From UBA7236 sp031372705 (GTDB lineage Bacteria > Bacteroidota > Bacteroidia > Chitinophagales > BACL12): a stretch of 11,324 bases of DNA. Location of the stretch: NCBI GenBank assembly GCA_031372705.1, contig JANMLV010000234.1, positions 1 through 11,324 on the forward strand, given 5' to 3'. The translations under genes and the position numbers were made by a program. This document shows positions 1 through 6,730 of this stretch, in pieces. How positions within the stretch are numbered: the stretch's first letter is position 1; the number at the start of each line of letters is the position of its first letter. The notes beneath the pieces were generated by a model. The model did no database searches, had not been told where the DNA came from, and saw only the letters and a program-made list of their open reading frames with translations.

Positions 1-41
1 ATTCATTTTGCGCACTTTGCGGGAACCAAAAAACGCGCTTA

Positions 42-452
42 TTAATCCAATTTCTGACTAATCATCTTATGAAACCCAACACAAAAATGGTACACAAAAG
101 TTGCATCCTCAGGTTGCACAGCAGGAGTCGGAAAATGAAAACCTTTTTTATCCATTTCTAAATAAAAACTATTCACAAAATCTAACATATTATTTTTCAC
201 CTGCAATAAGTTAATTACCGCTTCATAATTATGATTATTCCGCAGCATTGTTGATGCCACCCTTATATAATTTTGATAAGCCGGCGAATCTTTATCAACC
301 CCTTTTTTTACCAGCGGATAACTATCTAAAAACTCCTTGCAAATTTTCATCGCATTAATAATATCACCCGAGTCGAGCGACAATTTACAGGCATCTAACA
401 GTTCTTCGGCAGATGTATTCATTTTAGGTGAAGTTGACATTGATGAAACCAT
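42..452 (-). CDS. Small hypothetical protein, possibly TPR-like helical
   Basis: I do not recognise this family. From the ATG at 452 it encodes about 136 residues with no signal peptide or membrane segment, so it is probably cytoplasmic. The N-terminal third (AEELLDACKLSLDSGDIINA followed by MKICKEFLDSYP) has the paired amphipathic helix spacing of a TPR-like repeat, but one possible repeat is not enough to assign a fold. The frame stays open to a TTG at 497, but that TTG fits a -33 promoter element, with a -7-like TACATTTC 20 bases downstream. A start at 452 or 440 is therefore more likely; 422 is also possible. It lies downstream of the metallophosphoesterase gene on the same strand, but the apparent promoter between them suggests separate transcription. 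Expression is plausible; function is unknown. Confidence 0.6.
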   Translation of the reverse strand: MVSSMSTSPKMNTSAEELLDACKLSLDSGDIINAMKICKEFLDSYPLVKKGVDKDSPAYQNYIRVASTMLRNNHNYEAVINLLQVKNNMLDFVNSFYLEMDKKGFHFPTPAVQPEDATFVYHFCVGFHKMISQKLD

Positions 453-466
453 ATTGCAGTAGATTA

Positions 467-497
467 GAAATGTAAAGTAACTGCTAAATGAATTCAA
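467..497 (-). promoter_or_regulatory. Bacteroidota-type promoter for the small hypothetical gene
   Basis: On the minus strand a TTG (497-495) is followed after 20 bases by TACATTTC (474-467), matching 7 of 8 positions of the -7 consensus TAnnTTTG. Transcription would start around 461, leaving a leader of roughly 10-20 bases before the ATG at 452 or 440. This is a pattern match only. Confidence 0.4.
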
Positions 498-540
498 CTA
501 AAACTAAAATGTTTTAATTAATTGTTACCTCAATGTTAAC

Positions 541-1482
541 TCAAGCATGATAAGAAACATACTCATTTCTAAAACTCCCATCCGCAAATAAATCAACCAA
601 CCCAAATCCCGCACGCGTTTCATGGTAGTATTCATTATCCCACCAGTCGCCCGCAACCGCTCCATTACAGCAATACGTTACACCATTATATTCAACCCTA
701 TCTTGCAGGTGAATATGACCGCTCAAACATAATTTAACGTTTTTATGCTTATTAAATATGCCCACTATCGACTTAACATCAGTATGCACCCACGAACCCG
801 GAACGTGAAATTTTCCAAATCGCTGTTTCACATCATCTAAAAAAATATTTGCCGCCAAAATAGGAATATGCGACACCACCATAACCGGCGTTTCCGGCGA
901 CACACTTTGCAAATCGCGCTCCAGCCAATCGGTTTGCTCCTCCCCTAATTTGGCAGTATACCACAAACCATTGCTCTTTTTTTGCGTGCTGTCAAGAAAC
1001 ACAATATGCCAGCCGTTTATATCAACACTGCTGAAAGTATTATCCAAATGCATCATCTCCTGAGCAAACTTTTTCCCGTATAAAAAATCCTTTTTTTCCG
1101 TGTATAGTCCCCAAATATCATGGTTCCCCAAGGTATTATAAATCTTTAACGAACTTTCATTTTTAAGAATCGAATGCCACAATCCCCATTGTTTTTTAAC
1201 ATCCGGTTTAGTTCTAAAAAGCGCATCTTCAATAGCATCACCACCATTAATTATTAAATCGGGTTTATCCTGCATGTTTTGAATGTGATGCAAACACTTC
1301 ACGAAACCCTTTTTAGCAGTTTCATCGTTAGAAATATGCGTGTCGGTTAAATGCGCAATACGCAATACCCTATTAGGCGCATTATTAATAAGCGGTGTTG
1401 CAACTTCAGCCTTAATGGTATTGGGTAAAAAGTTCCCGGCTGCAATTAACCCTAATGCTTTAAAAAAACTTTTCCTTTCCAT
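541..1482 (-). CDS. Exported calcineurin-like metallophosphoesterase
   Basis: A 313-residue metallophosphoesterase of the calcineurin-like superfamily, predicted to hydrolyse phosphomonoesters or diesters with a two-metal centre; the substrate cannot be read from sequence. The metal-binding blocks are in order: DTH (D47, H49), GGD (D82), GNHD (N120, H121), VSHIP (H205) and SGHIH (H256, H258). All the usual ligands are present, so it should be active. The start at 1482 is chosen because MERKSFFKALGLIAAG looks like a Tat-type export signal, with Arg-Lys in place of Arg-Arg, ending near residue 25. An ATG at 1515 would add 11 residues in front of that signal and is less likely. The mature enzyme is probably periplasmic or surface-exposed. 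It stands alone, with a long gap upstream. The family call is secure; the export route is an inference. Confidence 0.9.
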   Translation of the reverse strand: MERKSFFKALGLIAAGNFLPNTIKAEVATPLINNAPNRVLRIAHLTDTHISNDETAKKGFVKCLHHIQNMQDKPDLIINGGDAIEDALFRTKPDVKKQWGLWHSILKNESSLKIYNTLGNHDIWGLYTEKKDFLYGKKFAQEMMHLDNTFSSVDINGWHIVFLDSTQKKSNGLWYTAKLGEEQTDWLERDLQSVSPETPVMVVSHIPILAANIFLDDVKQRFGKFHVPGSWVHTDVKSIVGIFNKHKNVKLCLSGHIHLQDRVEYNGVTYCCNGAVAGDWWDNEYYHETRAGFGLVDLFADGSFRNEYVSYHA

Positions 1483-1640
1483 AGTGGTTAAATAACTATG
1501 CAAAATTGAACACATAGTATTACCACCACGTTACCACAACACTATATTAACCTGAGTATTACCTTTATTTAAACTCAATAAATATAGCAGAATATTAAGT
1601 CCATATAGATATTAAGTTACGGCATAATCAATAAAAACTG

Positions 1641-1658
1641 ACTGTACAAGCGTACAGT
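1641..1658. repeat. Perfect 7-bp palindrome, operator-like
   Basis: ACTGTAC and GTACAGT flank a 4-base centre (AAGC). It lies about 160 bases upstream of the metallophosphoesterase start and could be a regulator binding site for that gene or for a lost neighbour. An outer TGACT/AGTCA pair (1639-1643 and 1664-1668) partly brackets it. No regulator gene is present nearby, so its role is unknown. Confidence 0.35.
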
Positions 1659-1683
1659 ATTTTAGTCAAAATGTGTAAAATGC

Positions 1684-1731
1684 ATGCACATCAATTACAT
1701 GTTAATTAAAACACAACACAAAAATGTGCAT
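1684..1731. repeat. 8-bp inverted repeat with a 32-base spacer
   Basis: ATGCACAT at 1684-1691 is the exact reverse complement of ATGTGCAT at 1724-1731. The AT-rich spacer makes a strong RNA hairpin unlikely, so paired protein-binding half sites are a better guess. It is close enough to the palindrome at 1641-1658 that they may belong together. Confidence 0.25.
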
Positions 1732-2129
1732 TACATAATTGAATGTAAAGCCAAAGTTACCGGTTAAAATTGCTGCAAAAATGTTAATAACCGAAACAGC
1801 ATTTCTTGTATGATGAAAATTATATAACGCAATTTTCAAACAACCTGTAAATTTTTTCAAAATAATTGGAGCAGCAACATTTTACAAACCAATAACATCG
1901 GCACCGGCTTTTCGCGACAACGCCCGCCGGCTGACAATCTCAATTCCATTAAATAATTTCAGGTAAAATAACAATCAGGCGCTGTTATAAATGCCGTGGC
2001 GGGGGTTTCTGCTGCAATCCGGACTAAGCGAACATGCAGTGCAGGTAATTACGTTGTTGGGTGGTTTATTATTATTAAAATTTTGTGGAATGTAAATTAC
2101 AATTTCATCCTATTAACAAAATATAATAT

Positions 2130-2174
2130 GAACACAGCATTTCCCTTTATTCGTAACCATGCGGTGAACTACAT
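2130..2174. repeat. Left terminal inverted repeat of the IS66-type element (extended)
   Basis: The inner 22 bases (2153-2174), starting GTAACCATGCGG, match the reverse complement of 4443-4464 at 19 positions. The first bases GTAA are typical of IS66-family ends. The similarity continues outward for another 23 bases (2130-2152) with 16 matches, so the full inverted repeat is about 45 bases. The exact tip of the element is therefore uncertain between 2153 and about 2130. Confidence 0.75.
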
Positions 2175-2207
2175 ATTGCACACTTAAATATATCCCGTTC
2201 TCTTTGC

Positions 2208-2498
2208 ATGATGATTAAAGATACAATTAATTTTCCGGAGCATGTAGCTCGTTGGAAAGCAAGTGGCTTGTCAATGTCTGCATATTGCAAAGAACAAGGA
2301 CTTAATTACCAAACGTTTACCTACCATGCCTTACGCATTAAGAAAAAAGAAACTGTTGCTGCTGATGGCAATGGTTTTGTTCAGATAAAGGTGCCAGAAA
2401 AAACTACAGCAGGTATTGAATACCATTTACCAAATGGTGGCTATTTTGTTTTTCCTGCTGGTTGTTCCATACAACTGATTAAATCGCTGATTGGTTAA
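2208..2498 (+). CDS. tnpA: IS66 family accessory protein TnpA
   Basis: A 96-residue protein encoded by the first gene of the IS. The N-terminal half (about residues 8-45) has the helix-turn-helix pattern of IS66 TnpA, including WKASGLSMSAYCKEQGLNYQ, where a tryptophan-led helix is followed by a turn and a recognition helix. The rest is a short basic and then hydrophobic tail. In IS66 elements TnpA is needed for efficient transposition and probably binds DNA; its exact task is not settled. The length is normal for the family. Its stop codon TAA overlaps the ATG of tnpB by one base (TAATG at 2496-2500), suggesting translational coupling. Two ATGs in a row (2208 and 2211) make the start ambiguous by one codon. 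Confidence 0.85.
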   Translation: MMIKDTINFPEHVARWKASGLSMSAYCKEQGLNYQTFTYHALRIKKKETVAADGNGFVQIKVPEKTTAGIEYHLPNGGYFVFPAGCSIQLIKSLIG

Positions 2499-2839
2499 TG
2501 CTTGCATTAAATAACCAGCAGCGGTATTTTTTGTTTCAAGATGTGGTGGATATGCGAAAAGGTATTGATGGATTGAGTGGACTGGTGCGCGATCATCTAA
2601 AATTAAATCCGTTATCCGGTGATGTGTATTTATTTTTTAATCGTAAACGCAATCAGGTGAAATTATTAATGTGGGATAAGGACGGATTTGCGTTGTATTG
2701 CAAACGATTAGAAAAAGGCACCTATGAGTTACCCAAAAGTGCGGATGCCGCCATTGGCGTAGATGTATTGCTTTGTATTTTACAAGGAATAAGATTAACA
2801 GCAATGCGTAAACGTAAGCGCTATGAGCACGCCGCTTAA
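2498..2839 (+). CDS. tnpB: IS66 family accessory protein TnpB
   Basis: A 113-residue protein of the IS66 Orf2/TnpB family. The diagnostic core is near residues 16-60: DVVDMRKGIDGLSGLV, then GDVYLFFNRKRNQVKLLMWD and GFALYCKRLEKGTYELP, which match the usual VDMRKGFDGL, FVFRNRRGDRLKLLYWD and LYKRLERGRF pattern of the family. It has no known catalytic residues and acts together with TnpA and TnpC; the biochemical role is not established. The ATG at 2498 shares a base with the tnpA stop codon. This is not the unrelated RNA-guided TnpB nuclease of IS200/IS605 elements. The length is typical and the frame is intact. Confidence 0.9.
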   Translation: MLALNNQQRYFLFQDVVDMRKGIDGLSGLVRDHLKLNPLSGDVYLFFNRKRNQVKLLMWDKDGFALYCKRLEKGTYELPKSADAAIGVDVLLCILQGIRLTAMRKRKRYEHAA

Positions 2840-2885
2840 TTACTCAATGATTTGCATACACTGTTGATTATTTTGTGTACATCTT

Positions 2886-2919
2886 TTGACCTTTATTTTA
2901 TAAAAATAATTAAGGTCAA
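2886..2919. repeat. Hairpin-forming palindrome between tnpB and tnpC
   Basis: TTGACCTT (2886-2893) and AAGGTCAA (2912-2919) are perfect 8-base arms. Inside them TATTTT and AAAATA extend the stem after a small bulge. It lies in the 94-base gap before tnpC, with its 3' arm 14 bases from the ATG. It could limit read-through or translation of the transposase, or be a protein-binding site. It has no T-run directly after it on the plus strand, so it is not a classic terminator. Confidence 0.4.
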
Positions 2920-2933
2920 TGTATCTTTAATCC

Positions 2934-4415
2934 ATGACCGAAAAGCAAGGTTTTGAGCTGCTAAAAGAAAATACAGAATTGAAATCTGAATTGCTTTTTC
3001 TTAAACAAGAGATGGCACAGCTCAAGCGCATGATTTATGGTTCAAAGAGTGAGCGGTTTGTTCCTTCAGAAATACCGGGTCAATTAAGCTTAGATATTGC
3101 CACAGAAGAAAACCAAGCAATCAAATCTACAGAAGAGAAGATAAAAATAGAGGCGTATGATCGAAAAGTTACATCCGACCAAAAGATGCATCCGGTTCGT
3201 CAAGGCTTCCCCGAAAATCTTCTAAGAGAAATAATCATCATTCAGCCTAAAGAAGATTTATCAGGGTATAAAAAAATGGGTGAAGAACAAACCGAAGTAT
3301 TGGAATATACCGAGCCTAAGTTCTTTGTTAAACGATTTGTACGCGAGAAATATGTAAACGAGAACACCGGAAAGATTATTATTGGCGAGTTGCCAACCAG
3401 AGCAATTGATAAAAGTATGTTCGGTGAAAATTTAATTGCACAGATTATCACCGATAAATATGTCGACCATTTACCATTGTATCGCCAAATAGAACGATTT
3501 AAACGCTCAGGGATGACATTATCATCATCCACCTTAAATGATACGGTAAAAAATAGTTGTAACCTGCTAAAGCCTTTATATCAGCATTTAAGGGATGAAG
3601 TGTTAGCAGATGATTATTTGCAAGTTGATGAAACACCGATAAAAGTATTAGATCCAGCCACCAAAGGAAAAACACATCGTGGTTATCATTGGGTGTATCA
3701 TGCGGTAAAAAAGCAATTAATTTTATTTGATTATCGCCCAGGCCGAGGAAGAGAAGGTCCGGAGGAATTATTAAAAAACTTCTCAGGTTATTTACAAACA
3801 GATGGATACCAGGTGTATGATAGTTTTGCAAAAAGAAAGGATATTATCCTGCTTGGATGCATGGCGCATGTGCGTCGTAAATTTGATGAAGCTAAACTCA
3901 ATGATCTGAACCTATCGGAAAATGCATTGCTGCTCATTCAGCGGTTATACATTGTTGAAAAAACAATACGCGAACATAGCAGCATAACAGATGAAGAAAT
4001 ATCACAGTTGCGAAAAGAAATGTCGCTGCCTGCATTAAATGATTTTGAAAGTTGGCTAAAAATGCATTTAACGGATACCTTACCAAAATCGGCCATCGGT
4101 CAGGCGATACAATACGCCTTGCCACGCATAGAAAAATTAAGACGATTTACAGAACAGCCTTATTTACAAATAGATAACAACCTAGTGGAAAATGCAATCC
4201 GTCCTGTTGCAATAGGTAGAAAAAATTATTTATTTTCCGGCTCACATGAAGGTGCCGAGCGCGCAGCTATGATCTATTCATTCTTCGGCACTTGCAAATT
4301 AAATAATGTCAATCCGCAGAAATGGCTAGCTGATGTTTTGGTAAAAATAAATGATACTAAAACATCTGAGCTAAGTAGTTTACTTCCTGCAAACTGGAAG
4401 AACCCTAATACTTAA
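2934..4415 (+). CDS. tnpC: IS66 family transposase TnpC
   Basis: A 493-residue DDE transposase that cuts and joins the IS ends. The N-terminus (about 5-33) is a leucine-rich coiled coil followed by MIYGSKSERF, the conserved IS66 block usually read as FGxKSER. The catalytic core contains D232 (LQVDETPIKV), D290 (LQTDGYQVYD) and E419 (DNNLVENAIRP), followed by the family signature GRKNYLFSGSHEGAERAA and a C-terminal segment with NNVNPQKWLADVL. All three catalytic residues are present. The cysteine pairs of the zinc-finger-like region found in many IS66 transposases are not seen around residues 75-120; the shorter HPVRQGFPENL segment stands in that place. The frame is intact and the length normal. 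It sits 94 bases after tnpB, with a palindrome between them. Confidence 0.96.
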   Translation: MTEKQGFELLKENTELKSELLFLKQEMAQLKRMIYGSKSERFVPSEIPGQLSLDIATEENQAIKSTEEKIKIEAYDRKVTSDQKMHPVRQGFPENLLREIIIIQPKEDLSGYKKMGEEQTEVLEYTEPKFFVKRFVREKYVNENTGKIIIGELPTRAIDKSMFGENLIAQIITDKYVDHLPLYRQIERFKRSGMTLSSSTLNDTVKNSCNLLKPLYQHLRDEVLADDYLQVDETPIKVLDPATKGKTHRGYHWVYHAVKKQLILFDYRPGRGREGPEELLKNFSGYLQTDGYQVYDSFAKRKDIILLGCMAHVRRKFDEAKLNDLNLSENALLLIQRLYIVEKTIREHSSITDEEISQLRKEMSLPALNDFESWLKMHLTDTLPKSAIGQAIQYALPRIEKLRRFTEQPYLQIDNNLVENAIRPVAIGRKNYLFSGSHEGAERAAMIYSFFGTCKLNNVNPQKWLADVLVKINDTKTSELSSLLPANWKNPNT

Positions 4416-4442
4416 ATTATTTTACTAATTTTATTGCATGGG

Positions 4443-4487
4443 ATGTAGTTCAGCGGATGCTTACGTACAAAGTGACTTACTGTATTC
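4443..4487. repeat. Right terminal inverted repeat of the IS66-type element (extended)
   Basis: Read on the minus strand, 4464-4443 begins GTAAGCATCCGC and pairs with the left end at 19 of 22 positions. The outer 23 bases (4465-4487) match the region outside the left core end at 16 positions. The core is the likely transposase-recognised end; the outer part is unexpected and may mean that the element is longer than the GTAA tips suggest. Confidence 0.75.
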
Positions 4488-5050
4488 CTTATAAAAATGT
4501 TCTTGTTATTTCCTACCCAAAGCTGGTAAGAATTGGGGCGATAAGCCATCATACTTTTATGACGATTCTTTTGTAATTCAAATTTGAAATCTTCTGGATA
4601 ATTTTCAATTGGTTCCTTTTGCCAAGTTCCTGTGAATGGATCATAAAATGTTAAACCCAGACCATATCGATTATGAGTTGAACCAAAAATTCCATACCCA
4701 TAAATTGCGTCAATGTCATAATCCGGACCTTCGACATCAACGTGTACATTTACAATTTTTTGAATTCCCACCCCTGGCAATTCATAGCTAAACAAATTTG
4801 TCCAATTTGATCCTCCATTTGTAGTTTGCCATAAACCGCTGCCCATAGTTCCTATAATGATCTTATTTTGATTATTTGGATCAACCCAAACAGCTGAAAT
4901 CCTTCCAAGATGACTCGTCTCGTCAATAAATGGTCCTAAATTGCTCCATTCAGGTTCAATGAAAGATTCTTCACAAATGATTTCTTGAGATAATGTTGTA
5001 TTTAACAAGAACATTAAACAAATTAAGTGGCAGAAATAATTGAGTTTCAT
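4465..5050 (-). pseudogene. Secreted Asp-box/BNR-like protein, 3' end cut off by the IS
   Basis: The 5' part of a gene for a secreted protein. Residues 1-22 form a signal peptide (MKLNYFCHLICLMFLLNTTLS). The region around 48-86 reads GRISAVWVDPNNQNKIIIGT and then GSGLWQTTNGGSNWTNL, the strand plus Asp-box pattern of BNR/sortilin-type beta-propellers (T-x-N-G-G-x-x-W). In Bacteroidota such proteins are usually several hundred residues long and end in a T9SS sorting domain, which is missing here. The frame runs into the IS after about residue 187-195 and stops at 4412 within IS sequence, so the last residues are IS-encoded. No continuation is visible left of the IS. The start is 10 bases after the stop of the gene upstream, so the two probably formed one transcript. 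Product function is unknown; a broken gene is well supported. Confidence 0.75.
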
Positions 5051-5060
5051 CGATTTTTTT

Positions 5061-6683
5061 TTACTTTTGGATAATTAGTGGAATGTTTTTAACGAAAACA
5101 TTATTTTGCATGACTCGAACAATATACATTCCAGTTGAGATGTTTATAATATTTATTTTCGAGCTCGCAGTATATATATTTGAAAAATAAATTTCTTTGC
5201 CAGTTATATCAGCCATAGAAATTGAGTAAGCGCCTGTTAAATTAGTTTCTAATGTAAATTCTTCTTGAGCGGGATTTGGATAAATCGAGATAGGAATTTC
5301 TTTTATGTAATCGTTAACGCCAGTTGTTAGGTCAAACGCAACTATCCAGGCATCACCATCAAAATCATCAGCAGTATTTATGTGGCCACACTCAATATCG
5401 TAGCTTGGCAAAACATCGGGCACAATATTTTTGATAAACGCATAGAGCATATTTCCTTTTAGTATCAAATTCCCTTCAAACCCAGAACATCCTAATTCAC
5501 CACAATAGCCAATTCCGCCAAAATTCCTACTCCATATTTTATTAAAATTTTCATCAGTTTTCATTATCCAATAGTCAGATTCGAGTGTATTGTCGTAATT
5601 GCCTGGTAAATCAAAATCATCTGAATAACTATAGCCTAATAAATAATAATTATTTGATTCATCCACCTCAATTCTCTCTAGAAGATCGGCATTTGTGCCT
5701 CCAAATACATGTAAGTCTACAAAATTCAACTCATCATCAAAAACTGCTATACCTCCATCATAAAGGCCCCCTATGCCGGTAACATCAGGGAAAATATTTG
5801 TTGCGGGATTAGAAGACCCCACAGCAAACATTTTGTCCTGGTTATAAATGATTTCCCCCGGAAGTGATTTAAAATCACTTGCACCTGAAATGATATTTTC
5901 ATGAACTATATTACCAACGCTATCTAATTTAATTATCCAACGTTTTTCTCCACTTATTCCACTCCCTTCAAGGTCGTGATCATCAGAAAATGATGCGATA
6001 TGCGCAACGTATTAGCCTCTTTCAATCTCAAGGATTCCTGAGGGGCTATCATCAGCGCTTCCTCCCAAATTCCTTAACCATAATAAATTTCCATTGCTAT
6101 CTGTTTTTAAAATTACAGCGTCATAGTTTGAACCTGCACCATAGTGAAAAGGAATATCTCCACCACCTAAACTACTTACTCCTGTTATTATATACCCCCC
6201 ATCCTGTGTAGGCAAAAATTGCTGAAAATCTTCAAAACCTGGGCCACCAAAACAGGCATTCCAAAGTGTATCTCCAAGGCTATTCGTTTTCATCAAAAAC
6301 AAATCTACACTTCCATGAAAATTTTTACACCCAATACCACCGTTACCACTAAAAATAAATTGACCACTATTTAATTCTTGCACTTTTAATGGGGCATTAC
6401 TAAAATCCGGATTACTATAATGCTTTTCCCATTGGATATTAAAATCAGAGTCAAATTTTATAACCCAACCCAGTGGGGAAGTGAGCCCTGCTAAATCACC
6501 ATCAGTAGATGATGTATATAAACATGTAATAAATCCATCATCAGAAGTTTGAATTGCATCTCTGAAAAATTCATTCTCCGTCCCTCCAAAGCATTTTTGC
6601 CAAACTATATTGGGCTGTGCTTTGATATGAATTACACTAAATATCAAAAGCTGTAATAAAATTGATACCGGTTTGAGTGTCAT
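5061..6683 (-). pseudogene. T9SS-sorted repeat protein interrupted by one in-frame TAA
   Basis: One continuous frame of 540 codons, broken only by TAA at codon 224 (6014-6012). A signal peptide ends near A22 (IKA/Q). The body repeats a motif of about 60-70 residues common in Bacteroidota surface proteins: K-x-D-S-x-G-N-x-x-W, then a GG-x-x-x-D turn, then T-x-D-G-G-Y-I-x-x-G. Examples are LKTDSNGNLLWLRNLGG before the stop and WIIKLDSVGNIV after it. The repeat carries straight on through the stop, so the frame is right and a sense codon (for instance CAA or GAA) has probably become TAA. From about codon 465 a T9SS type A sorting domain starts with IYPNPAQ and ends VKNIPLIIQK. Without read-through the product is a 223-residue secreted fragment lacking its sorting signal. 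An ATG at 5831 could start only a signal-less C-terminal piece. Sequencing error remains possible. Confidence 0.82.
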
Positions 6684-6700
6684 AAAATCAATTATATGGG

Positions 6701-6730
6701 TAAATATATTAAATAAAAAGGTCAGTTCAA
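6701..6730 (-). promoter_or_regulatory. Bacteroidota-type promoter for the interrupted T9SS gene
   Basis: On the minus strand TTG (6730-6728) is followed after exactly 19 bases by TATATTTA (6708-6701), which matches TAnnTTTG at 7 of 8 positions. Transcription would begin about 12 bases before the ATG at 6683. It would drive both damaged secreted-protein genes as one unit. Confidence 0.5.

Larger units (their letters stand above)
1483..2129. other. Long gap without a convincing gene; palindromes and a GC-rich island
   Basis: About 650 bases between the metallophosphoesterase and the IS. The left part (1516-1890) is AT-rich and contains several inverted repeats: 1641-1658, arms at 1684-1691 and 1724-1731, and arms at 1761-1766 and 1788-1793. 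The right part contains a GC-rich patch at 1896-1935 (about 70% GC) and another G/C-rich stretch around 1976-2045. Open frames here are short: a plus-strand ATG at 1991 gives 34 codons ending in a hydrophobic stretch, and an overlapping plus frame runs from about 1996 into the IS end. Neither has support beyond being open. The gap could hold regulatory sites, a small RNA, or remains of lost genes. Confidence 0.5.
2153..4464 (+). mobile_element. IS66-family insertion sequence, complete tnpA-tnpB-tnpC
   Basis: A 2.3-kb element with the three-gene order that defines the IS66 family, bounded by inverted repeats that start GTAA and share 19 of 22 bases. All three reading frames are uninterrupted and the DDE residues of TnpC are present, so the element may be active. 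IS66 elements normally make 8-base target duplications. Here the bases outside the core ends (CTTTATTC left, GTACAAAG right) do not match directly; instead they continue the inverted repeat. Testing the outer boundary near 2130 and 4487 gave no exact direct repeat either. The element interrupts the Asp-box gene on its right, whose missing end is not found on the left. A deletion or recombination at the IS is the simplest explanation. Confidence 0.88.

Noticed and set aside
1..41. Terminator of the small hypothetical gene
   Set aside because: GCGC-containing arms can be paired only with many mismatches and a long loop, and the T-run lies inside the supposed loop.
453..497. Longer N-terminus for the small hypothetical protein, starting at TTG 497
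   Set aside because: The TTG and the TACATTTC downstream of it fit a promoter, and three ATG codons follow (452, 440, 422). The extra residues have no recognisable feature.
1483..1515. Metallophosphoesterase start at ATG 1515
   Set aside because: It would place 11 residues before a good export signal that begins at MERKSFF (1482).
1911..1990. Possible integron attC site
   Set aside because: AAC- and GTT-containing segments occur near both ends, but the flanking purine/pyrimidine pattern does not fit, the inverted pairing is poor, and there is no integrase or gene cassette.
1996..2187. 63-codon plus-strand frame running into the IS
   Set aside because: It crosses the left IS end, has no recognisable domain, and its last 20 or so codons are terminal-repeat sequence.
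3242..4125. Minus-strand frames opposite tnpC
   Set aside because: They lie entirely antisense to a clearly coding transposase gene and show no family features.
5061..5831. Separate gene starting at ATG 5831
   Set aside because: It has no signal peptide although it ends in a T9SS sorting domain, and the frame upstream is the same gene up to a single TAA.
5585..6211. Plus-strand frames opposite the interrupted T9SS gene
   Set aside because: Low-complexity antisense frames rich in His, Leu and Tyr, as expected from reading AT-rich coding DNA backwards.
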